NCBI GenBank assembly: GCA_016200045.1
Contig: JACQFN010000018.1
Span: forward strand, 62,001 to 126,000
Source of the DNA: Nitrososphaerota archaeon
GTDB taxonomy: Archaea; Thermoproteota; Nitrososphaeria; Nitrososphaerales; Gagatemarchaeaceae
DNA: 64,000 nucleotides
Reading direction: 5' to 3'
Below, piece after piece: positions 15,888 through 24,400 of the stretch (the stretch's first letter is position 1; each line of letters begins with the position of its first letter). Below the pieces are notes generated by a model. The model ran no database searches and was not told where the DNA came from. It was given only the letters and a program-made list of their open reading frames with translations. The position numbers were made by a program, and so were the translations under genes.

Positions 15888-17651
15888 GTGTGCGGCATCA
15901 TAGGATGCGTCTCTGACGAACCTGTCGCGGAGATCCTCCTCGACGGCCTCAAGAGAGTCGAGTACAGGGGCTACGACTCTGCGGGGATGGCCACAATCAG
16001 CGGCTCGAGGATCAGAGTGAAGAAGGGCGCCGGGAGAATCACGGAGATAGAGCAGAAGCACGGGCTCTCCAGCATGAAGGGGAACGTCGGGATGGCCCAC
16101 ACAAGATGGGCGACCCACGGAGGGGTCACGGACAGGAACGCCCACCCCCATACGTCCTGCCGCGAGACGGTCGCGGTGATACACAACGGGATAATCGAGA
16201 ACTACCTTGAGCTGAAGAGAGGCCTTTCGAAGAAAGGGCACAGGTTCAAGAGCGAAACGGACACGGAGATCATAGCTCACCTTGTCGAACGGGAGTACCT
16301 TAGGTCGAACGACCCGCTGAAGGCAGTAACCTCGGCAGTGAAGAAGCTGAAGGGGCAGTATGCGGTCGCGGTGATGTTTCAGGACAGGCCTGACACGATC
16401 ATCGGTGCGAGGAAGGACGCCCCTCTTCTCCTGGGGGTGGCCGACGGGAAGATGTTCATAGCTAGCGATATCCTCGCCTTCATAGAGCACACCGACAGGA
16501 CGGTCTTCCTCGACAATCACGAAGTGGTCGAGCTCACCAAGGACGGATACAGGATATTTGGGCCCAAAGGGTCGCAGGTTAGGAGGGCGCCCACACAGGT
16601 CGCCTGGGAGCTCTCCGACGTCTCGAAGACGGACTTCGCGCATTACACCCTGAAGGAGATCTACGAGCAGCCGGCCACCGTGGTGAGCGCTTCGATGCAG
16701 GACCCGAGGAAGCTATCGGAGTTTGCGTCATCGGTCAGGAAAGCCGATTCGCTCTTCATCACAGCCTCCGGGACGAGCTACCACGCAGGCCTGCTGCTCA
16801 AGTTCCGGCTTAACAAGGAAGCGGGCCTGAGATGCGACGTGATCGTTTCCGGTGAGCTGCGGGAGCACACAGGCTTTCTCCGAAAAGGGTCGGTGGTGAT
16901 CGTCCTCTCTCAGAGCGGCGAGACCGCGGACGTCTTGGGCGCGGTGAAGGAGGCGAAGGCCAGGGGTGCCAAGATACTTTCGATAGTCAACGCTGCAGGG
17001 TCGACCCTTGCAAGGGAGTCCGACATCGTGCTACTGCTGAACTGCGGGCCCGAGGTCGGGGTCGCGGCCACCAAGAGCTTCACGGCTCAGGCCGTCGTAG
17101 TCAACCTCGTAGCAGACGCAGTCCTTGGAAAGAAGACCAACGGAATGAAGGAGCTCTCGGAGGCCGTCCGGGACGTGCTGCAGGTCGAGCCGGACGTGAA
17201 AAGGTTGGCGGTCAAGTACTCGCAGAGGCCGGACTTCTATTTCGTAGCGAGGGGGTACCAGAGCCCGGTCGCCCTCGAAGGGGCGCTGAAGCTGAAGGAG
17301 CTTTCGTACATCCACGCTGAAGGGATGGCCGCGAGCGAGCTGAAGCACGGGACGCTCGCCCTGATAGAGAAGGGGACCCCCGTGGTGGTCGTCAACCCCT
17401 CGGGGGAGGCACACGCGGAGTCTCTATCGAGCGCAGAGGAGCTGAAGGCGAGAGGTGCAGATGTGATCGGGGTCTCAGACCAGGAGGACGCAGTGTACGC
17501 GCACACGATCAAGGTCCCCCGTGTGCAGCCGAAGTTCATGCCGATAATCGAGGTCATACCCCTCCAGCTCCTCGCGTACCACGCTGCCGTGGCCAAGAAG
17601 AACGACCCGGACTACCCCAGGAACCTCGCGAAATCTGTCACGGTGAAGTAG
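15888..17651 (+). CDS. glmS: Glutamine-fructose-6-phosphate aminotransferase (isomerizing)
   Basis: 588 residues. The GTG at 15888 is chosen because it places Cys at position 2 (CGIIGCVS), the N-terminal nucleophile of class II amidotransferases; the open frame upstream would bury it. The glutaminase domain (about 1-220, with RWATHGGVTDRNAHPH) is followed by two SIS domains (TASGTSYHAGLL, LSQSGETADVL). It makes glucosamine-6-phosphate for surface glycans. An AT-rich stretch 25-35 nt upstream suggests a leaderless promoter. Confidence 0.95.
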   Translation: MCGIIGCVSDEPVAEILLDGLKRVEYRGYDSAGMATISGSRIRVKKGAGRITEIEQKHGLSSMKGNVGMAHTRWATHGGVTDRNAHPHTSCRETVAVIHNGIIENYLELKRGLSKKGHRFKSETDTEIIAHLVEREYLRSNDPLKAVTSAVKKLKGQYAVAVMFQDRPDTIIGARKDAPLLLGVADGKMFIASDILAFIEHTDRTVFLDNHEVVELTKDGYRIFGPKGSQVRRAPTQVAWELSDVSKTDFAHYTLKEIYEQPATVVSASMQDPRKLSEFASSVRKADSLFITASGTSYHAGLLLKFRLNKEAGLRCDVIVSGELREHTGFLRKGSVVIVLSQSGETADVLGAVKEAKARGAKILSIVNAAGSTLARESDIVLLLNCGPEVGVAATKSFTAQAVVVNLVADAVLGKKTNGMKELSEAVRDVLQVEPDVKRLAVKYSQRPDFYFVARGYQSPVALEGALKLKELSYIHAEGMAASELKHGTLALIEKGTPVVVVNPSGEAHAESLSSAEELKARGADVIGVSDQEDAVYAHTIKVPRVQPKFMPIIEVIPLQLLAYHAAVAKKNDPDYPRNLAKSVTVK

Positions 17652-17687
17652 GCAAAGCAATTAAGCAGTTTTCCGGGAAGCCGAGCC

Positions 17688-18707
17688 GTGGTGTCGAAGA
17701 AGGAGGTACTCTCGAAACCGGTGAGCACAATCGAAGTCAGGAAGAAGAGCGTCTCCGCTCTGCTGGAGGAGATGTCACAGACCGGATTCCAGGGGAAAAA
17801 GCTCGGGGAGATAGCCGACATCTGGGGGCAGATGGTCCGCCAGAGGGACCTTACCGTGTTCCTCGGGCTGACAGGCTCGCTCAGCACCACGGGACAGTGG
17901 AAGATAATCAGGTGGCTCATCGAGAAGAGATACATCGACGTCCTGGTCTCGACCGGAGCCAACATCAGCGAGGACATCCTCGAGGCGCTCGGATACCACT
18001 ACTATCAGGGGACCTGGCTTGCGGACGACGAGGCGCTGCTGAAGATGAAGGTCGACAGGTTCTACGACGTGTACGCGGACGAGATGCAGTACAGGAAGCT
18101 GGAGAACACCATCTACAAGTTCGCCGGGACGCTGGACGACCGCCTTGTCTATTCGACGAGGGAGTTCCTGTACCTCTTCGGGGAGTTCCTCTCGAAGAAG
18201 GGGATCGACAGCATAGTCGCGGCCGCCTACGAAAGGAAGGTACCCATCTACTCCCCGGGCCTGATCGACAGCGGCTACGGGGTGGCTTTGAGCCTCCTCA
18301 AGCGGCAGAAGGGGAAGCTCATTCGCCTTGACCAGACAAAAGACATGGACGAGCTGGCTCAGATCGCCGAGAGGACCAAGAAGACCGGGGTCGTGTACCT
18401 CGGGGGCGGAGTACCGAAAGACACGATCCAGCTTTCTACCATCATAAAGTCGCTCGCTGTGGGAGGGAAGGAAGAGACTCCTCACGAATACGCCATTCAG
18501 ATCACAGCCGACAGCCCCCAGTGGGGAGGGCTCTCCGGGTGCACCCTGGAGGAAGCCATCAGCTGGGGGAAGATCTCATCGCGCGCAAAGAAGGCGACGC
18601 TCTACGCAGACATCACGCTTGCCCTACCGCTGGTCGCCCACGCGCTCAACGAGATCGTGGAGGAGAGGGCTTCCCCCCCCGACCTTGGCTGGGTCTTCGA
18701 GAACTAG
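17688..18707 (+). CDS. dys: Deoxyhypusine synthase
   Basis: 339 residues. It has the NAD-binding deoxyhypusine synthase fold, with the catalytic lysine motif AISWGKISSRAKK (Lys295) and the conserved TADSPQWGGLSGCTLEEA just before it. It transfers the aminobutyl group of spermidine to a lysine of aIF5A. Starts with GTG at 17688, about 20 nt after an AATTAAGC stretch. A HEAT-repeat protein resembling half of deoxyhypusine hydroxylase is encoded at 56771. Homospermidine-synthase-like paralogues exist in the family, so the substrate is inferred. Confidence 0.9.
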   Translation: MVSKKEVLSKPVSTIEVRKKSVSALLEEMSQTGFQGKKLGEIADIWGQMVRQRDLTVFLGLTGSLSTTGQWKIIRWLIEKRYIDVLVSTGANISEDILEALGYHYYQGTWLADDEALLKMKVDRFYDVYADEMQYRKLENTIYKFAGTLDDRLVYSTREFLYLFGEFLSKKGIDSIVAAAYERKVPIYSPGLIDSGYGVALSLLKRQKGKLIRLDQTKDMDELAQIAERTKKTGVVYLGGGVPKDTIQLSTIIKSLAVGGKEETPHEYAIQITADSPQWGGLSGCTLEEAISWGKISSRAKKATLYADITLALPLVAHALNEIVEERASPPDLGWVFEN

Positions 18708-18725
18708 TGGTGGGCCGGTCGCGGT

Positions 18726-19937
18726 TCACAGCACTATCGTGCTGGCCCGTTCTTCGCCGTGAGACAGGATGCTGACCTCGACCCCCAGCTCGGCCTCGAC
18801 GTAGTCGACCAGCTTCTTGGCCTGTGGGGGAATCGCGTCACCGAACTTGGAGCCGTAGAGCGAGAGAGGGGCTGCGAGGACCGGTCGGACTTCCCCGAGA
18901 TGAGAAAGCGACTTCTGGAAGTCAGTGGTCTGCGAGCCGAGGCGCTCGTACGCGACGCACACCATGAACTCTTTGACTTCAGAAAGGACGTCCAGCTTGG
19001 AGATGGCCACCTTCTTGACTCCGTTCAGCCTCACGGCGTACTTCAGCGCCACCAGGTCGAGCCAGCCGACGCGGCGGGGACGTCCGGTGGTGGCTCCGTA
19101 CTCGTTTCCGACCTTCCTTATTGTCTCGGCGAGGGTCCCATCCAGCTCGGTCGGGAAGGGCCCGCTCCCGACCCTCGTCGTATAGCACTTCATCACCCCC
19201 AGCGGCTCCCCGGCCATTCTCGGGGGTATCCCAAGGCTCGCGGGGATGTAGCTCGAGACCGTGTGCGAACTCGTGACGTACGGGTAGGAGCCGTGGAGGA
19301 GGTCAAGGAGGGTGCCCTGGGACGCCTCGAAGAGGACCGCCCCTCCCCCTTCGGTCTTCTCGACGACCCGGGCGCCGACATCCCCCACCATCCCCTCCAC
19401 CAACTTTCTGGAATCGGCAGCCCACTCCTGCAGCCCTGACGGGTCGACCCCGACTCTGACGTAGAACTGCTCCATCGGAGAGAAGTCGAACTCGGCGAGC
19501 AGATCCGAGACGACAGGGGTGAGGCGGAACGCCCTCATCGCATAAGCGGGGCCTATTCCTCGCATGGTTGTCCCGAGCGCCGAGGCGCCACGGATCTTCT
19601 CCAGGAGGGCGTCAAACTTCTTCTCCAGCGGGGAGACGAGCGTGGCTCGGCCGTCGACGAGCATCCTCCCCCTGGCTTCGGGCGGGAGAAGTGAGAGCTC
19701 GTCCTTAAGGACGACCGGGTCCAGTGCTACCCCTGGTCCGATCAGCAGTTCCTTGCCCTTCAGCGCACCAGAAGGGACCAGGTGAAAGGTGTGCTTCTTC
19801 GTTCCCAGCACCACGGTGTGCCCCGCGTTGCTCCCCCCGTTGAAGCGGGCGACCGCGTCGAACTGGCCTGCAAGGTAGTCGACTACCTTCCCTTTTCCTT
19901 CGTCCCCCCACTGGAGTCCCACCACCGAGAGGTTCAA
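18726..19937 (-). CDS. purA: Adenylosuccinate synthetase
   Basis: 403 residues. Residues 8-17 (LQWGDEGKGK) are the PurA P-loop-like motif, followed by FNGGSNAGHTVVLG with the catalytic His. It converts IMP + Asp + GTP to adenylosuccinate. The TTG start at 19937 lies 2 nt after the IMPDH stop, so the two IMP-branch enzymes (AMP and GMP arms) are in one operon. Confidence 0.95.
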   Translation of the reverse strand: MNLSVVGLQWGDEGKGKVVDYLAGQFDAVARFNGGSNAGHTVVLGTKKHTFHLVPSGALKGKELLIGPGVALDPVVLKDELSLLPPEARGRMLVDGRATLVSPLEKKFDALLEKIRGASALGTTMRGIGPAYAMRAFRLTPVVSDLLAEFDFSPMEQFYVRVGVDPSGLQEWAADSRKLVEGMVGDVGARVVEKTEGGGAVLFEASQGTLLDLLHGSYPYVTSSHTVSSYIPASLGIPPRMAGEPLGVMKCYTTRVGSGPFPTELDGTLAETIRKVGNEYGATTGRPRRVGWLDLVALKYAVRLNGVKKVAISKLDVLSEVKEFMVCVAYERLGSQTTDFQKSLSHLGEVRPVLAAPLSLYGSKFGDAIPPQAKKLVDYVEAELGVEVSILSHGEERASTIVL

Positions 19938-19939
19938 CC

Positions 19940-21415
19940 TCAGACCACGCTCCGGATGTCGTGCGGGAGGCTTTCCTTGTACCCGGCGGGGGTGATTCTT
20001 AGGAACTCGGCCTTGCCGCGGAGTTCGTCGGTGTCCCGGGCCCCGCAGTAGCTCATGCCCGACCTAAGGCCGCCCACCAGCTGCCGCACCACCTCATCGA
20101 CCCGCCCCTTGAAGGGGATGAGCCCCTCGACCCCCTCCGGAACCGATTCCGCTGCCGCCTCTTCGACGAGCTCGTCGTCCCCGGGGCCCACACCGGTCCG
20201 CTCCCTCATCCTGCGTCCGACCGTGGCGCCGAGGGAAGCCATCCCTCTCGTCAGCTTGAACCGGGCCCCCTCACGGAGGATTGTCGGCCCGGGGCTCTCC
20301 TCGGTCCCTGCCAGCAGCGACCCGACCATGACGGTCGATGCGCCGGCCGCGATGGCCTTCGTTACGTCCCCAGGGGTTCTGATCCATCCGTCCCCTATCA
20401 GCGGGACCGCGGAGTCTTTCGCCGCAAGGTAGCTGTCGACGATCGCGGTCAACTGGGGGACGCCGAACCCGGTCACCACGCGGGTGACGCAGATGCTTCC
20501 CGAGCCGACACCAACCTTCACCCCGTCCGCTCCGGCCCTGATCAGGTCCCTCGCGCCCGCTGAGGTCGCCACGTTCCCGGCGACCACTTCGACGCTTCCG
20601 AATTCCTTCTTTACCTTCCTGACCGTTTCGACCCCGTGCGCGGAGTGGCCGTGGGCTATGTCCACGACCAGCGCGTCGGCGCCTGCCTCGAGAAGGGCCT
20701 TCGCCCGCTCCATGTAGTCCCCCTTCACCCCTATCGCCGCGGCCACTCCGAGCCTCCCCTTGTTGTCTTTCGTGGCGGAAGGAAACTGTCGCCTTTTCAT
20801 GATGTCCTTGGAAGTGATGAGCCCGGCGAGCCTTCCCTTCTTGTCCAGGAGAGGGAGCTTCTCCACCTTGTTTTCGTGGAGGATCCGTTTCGCTCTCTCC
20901 ATCGATACTCCCCTGGGGGCTGTCACGAGTCTCCTCCGGGGGGTCATGACTTCTTTGAGCTTCCTCCCGGGGGAATCTTCGAGGGTGAGGTCTCTCCGCG
21001 TCACGAGCCCCAGGACCTTCCTGTCCGTTCCTACAATCAATATCCCCCCGATTTCTCGCTCCGCGATGAGGTCCCATGCCTCCCCCACAGTGGCGTCGGG
21101 GAGCATCGTCATCGGGTCCTCGATGACGACCCCTTCGGAGCGTTTCACCTTCGCGACCTCTGAGACCTGCTCCGCCGTTGTAAGGAACCTGTGGACGACC
21201 CCTATGCCGCCGAGCCTTGCCATCGCGATCGCCATCCCCGATTCCGTGACCGTGTCCATGTTTGCGCTGACGATGGGCACTCCGAGGCTGATGCTCCTCG
21301 AGAACAACGCGCGAGTGTCAACGTCCTTACGAGAACGGATGGCCGAATACTTGGGAACCAGAAGAATGTCGTCGAAGGTGAGGCCGACCCTAGGGACGGT
21401 ATCGGAACCCTTCAC
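19940..21415 (-). CDS. guaB: Inosine-5'-monophosphate dehydrogenase
   Basis: 491 residues. It is a TIM-barrel IMPDH with two CBS domains inserted at about residues 95-215 ([40 protein letters not shown]). The catalytic loop is [18 protein letters not shown], whose Cys forms the covalent XMP intermediate. It is the first committed GMP step. A minus-strand GCTATAAGG at about 21440-21449 is the candidate TATA box. Length is normal for full IMPDH. Confidence 0.95.
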   Translation of the reverse strand: MKGSDTVPRVGLTFDDILLVPKYSAIRSRKDVDTRALFSRSISLGVPIVSANMDTVTESGMAIAMARLGGIGVVHRFLTTAEQVSEVAKVKRSEGVVIEDPMTMLPDATVGEAWDLIAEREIGGILIVGTDRKVLGLVTRRDLTLEDSPGRKLKEVMTPRRRLVTAPRGVSMERAKRILHENKVEKLPLLDKKGRLAGLITSKDIMKRRQFPSATKDNKGRLGVAAAIGVKGDYMERAKALLEAGADALVVDIAHGHSAHGVETVRKVKKEFGSVEVVAGNVATSAGARDLIRAGADGVKVGVGSGSICVTRVVTGFGVPQLTAIVDSYLAAKDSAVPLIGDGWIRTPGDVTKAIAAGASTVMVGSLLAGTEESPGPTILREGARFKLTRGMASLGATVGRRMRERTGVGPGDDELVEEAAAESVPEGVEGLIPFKGRVDEVVRQLVGGLRSGMSYCGARDTDELRGKAEFLRITPAGYKESLPHDIRSVV

Positions 21416-21468
21416 TTGACTTCACCTTGAACATTGGCCTTATAGCGTTTGCGGGGCTTGTTGAATGC

Positions 21469-24400
21469 CTACTGCTTTGTGTAGGTCGCAGTGAAGGTGT
21501 TTCCGCCGGTCGTCAGGGTTCCAGTGCTCGAGGAAGTGACCAGCACCCAGACTAAGCTGCTCCCGGTCAGCGAGGATGGGAAGAATGCAGGAGTTCCGTA
21601 GTCAGCCCACCCTGAGCAGGAGGCGGTCGATGCTGCAGATGAAGCGCTGATGACGCAGATTGATGACCCCGTTGTTCCCAAGGCCGTCCCCTTCACTGTC
21701 CCAGTTAGAGAAGCACCCCAGGTCCCGCTTGAAGCCTTGACCGCGAATGTATTGTACTCCTGCAGGTAGTACAAACCCGTCTTCGTTGAACCGCCTGAGG
21801 TGATGGCCGTAGTGGTTCTGGTCGCGGAGGTAGGCGCCCACCTAGTGTTCGTGGCCGCGCCGGTAGGGTTGGCGAACGTCACGGGGAGGTTGCTATCCGA
21901 GAAACCCGAACACGAGTAGGCTCCTGCATAGGGAGTGGAGGGAAGCGTCACCTTGCAAATCGTCGACGAGGACCCAAGAAACGTGCCGGCCACGGAGAAG
22001 GTCAGGGAGCCACCGAAGGTGGTGGGCGACTTCGGACTGAAGGAGTAGGTGTTGATCCACTGTTTGTAGTAGTCCATGGTATAGTACGTGATTTGGGTGC
22101 TTCCAGACACGACCAGGACAAAGTTTGTGATTCCTTTGGCCAGCCAGCGCGAGTAAGCGGGCGATCCCGCTGGGGTGCTTGGGAAGTTTACCGGGGTCCC
22201 TGAGTCTGCCCAAGCGACGCAGTCGTACGAGCCCGACAAGGGCGTGGTCGGGACAGAGATTGTACAGAGTGCAGAGCCGCTGACCCCAATTACAGTCCCT
22301 TTGACCGCGAAGGATAGACCGGGATCGAATGTCGTCTGCGCCCTCGGATTGGCGTAGTAGGTGTTCTTCCACTGACTGTGGTAGACGATCGATAGCCCGG
22401 AGCAGGTCCCCGCAGCGCAAGTGCCAAAGGTTGCGCTGAGCGAGCCGCTCGCAAACCTGTACCTGATTGAGGAGCCGTCCGCCGGCACTGTGGCGGTGGC
22501 CGTGCAGGAAGGATTGGCCTTTATCGTGTGCGGGAGACCATCTGCGAGGACCGAAGTAGGAGAGACGCCGCAACCACTCAACGAGAACGTGGCCGCTGTC
22601 GAGCTTGATTCTGCCACTTTGAGAGTCAGGGACAGGATTATCCGCACAACGACGCGGTCTGCGGCCGAAGTCGCCCTCGCGGCAGGGATGCCGGTCGAGA
22701 CGTCGGTCACCACGTAGCAGTAGTAGGTGCTGGAGGCGGGAGTCGCGACGTATTTCGAAGACGTGGCTCCGGAGATGAGCGTGTCTGAAGAACACGTCGC
22801 GCTGCTCCCGGAGTACCACTGGTACGAATAGGGACTCGTGCCTGCAGAGGGGCTCGCGCTGAGGGTGACCGACTGGCCGAGGTCAATCGTCGGCGAAGCC
22901 GGGGCTACCGCACCCGCGACCAGAGTGGGGTTCACAGTGACCGCGTTCCCGGAAGAGCACTTCGCCACCGGGACGTAGGCTGAGTCGGTGACCCTGTAGT
23001 AGTAGGTGACGCTGGAAGCAGGTGAAGCGGCGTATGTCGAGGCTGTGGCCCCTGACATCGGGCTGGTGCAGGCCGCACCGGTATACCATTGGTACGAGTA
23101 TGGAACCGTCCCGCCAGTCGAGTGAGACGCGAGCGTAACAGACTGACCGTAGTCGATTGTGGGAGCAGCTGGGGTAATGGCACCGGCAGCTAGCGCGGCG
23201 TTTACGGTTACGGTGCTAGCCGGTGAACAAGCGTATGTGGCGCCCGCCCCGCTGCTGTCAGCCACCCTGTATGAATAGGCGGAGGTCGAGGCGGGTGATG
23301 CCGTGTATGTCGGGCCGGTCTGTCCAGTAATCGCGGTTGCGCATCCCGTCGCGCTATACCATTGATAGGAAAGCGGGGAAGTGCCACCCGCAGGGTTTGC
23401 GGTGAGGACGATGGACTGCCCCGCGTCGATCTTGGGGGAAGCCGGGGTGATTGCCCCCGCAGTAACCGGCGAGTTGACTGTCACAACGTCGCCTGAAGAG
23501 CACGCTGACGTGGAGGGAAGTCCCTGAGGCGAATCGGTTACCTTGTAGGAGTAGGTGGCAGTGGAGGCGGGCGAGGCTGAGTATGTCGAGGCTGTGGCCC
23601 CTGAAATTTGGTTGGTGCAGGCCGCACCGTTGTACCATTGGTACGAGTAGGTGTGTGAGCCTCCGGCCGGGCTGGCCGATAGCGCTATCGACTGCCCCTC
23701 ATCAATAGACAGGGAGGAGGGAGTGATGCCGCCCGCGGAGAGGGGTGTGGAGATCGCGAAGGTCGCGGTGATCGTCCCGGTGCCTCCAACAGTTGCAGAG
23801 GTCGATTCGGACCCCTGCGAAGCTATGCTGATCGACTGGGTGTCGGCCGCCCAAGTCACGAAGGACCAGTAGGTGTTGGGGACGGCGGAAATTGTTATCG
23901 AAGACCCTTCATCGTACCATCCTACATCTCCGCTGATTGGAGGGGGAGTGGTAGCCGACTCGCTGCCGCTGGTGCTCGGGTCCCCGGAAAACGCGACATA
24001 ATGCTGGAAGGCGGCGACGACGTGGAGGGCGTGGGGAGTGTCCATCGTGACCGACGATGTGGCGTAGGTCCCGGTCGTGGCCTCCTCAGTCACCGCATCC
24101 GAGTCCCAGTAGTAGCCCTCCGCCCTCTTTCCAGTGCCCCCGTTGCGTGTGCCGATTCCGCTGCATTGAAGGCTGAGTGACGTCCCGGAGTCATACCAAT
24201 CGTCCTCCGTTGGGGACACGGCGGAGGCCTCCGCGCTGTAGCAGTCCGCTGAGATCGCAAGGTGGTATTGGACAATGTACGTGGAGGAAATAGTGACCGG
24301 GGCGTTGACGACAATGGCCGACTCTGTCACAGTCCCGGAGCCCGACCTCGTGACCTGCGTCGTTGCGCTGCCCTGAGTGTATGACTCGAGGTTGTACCGG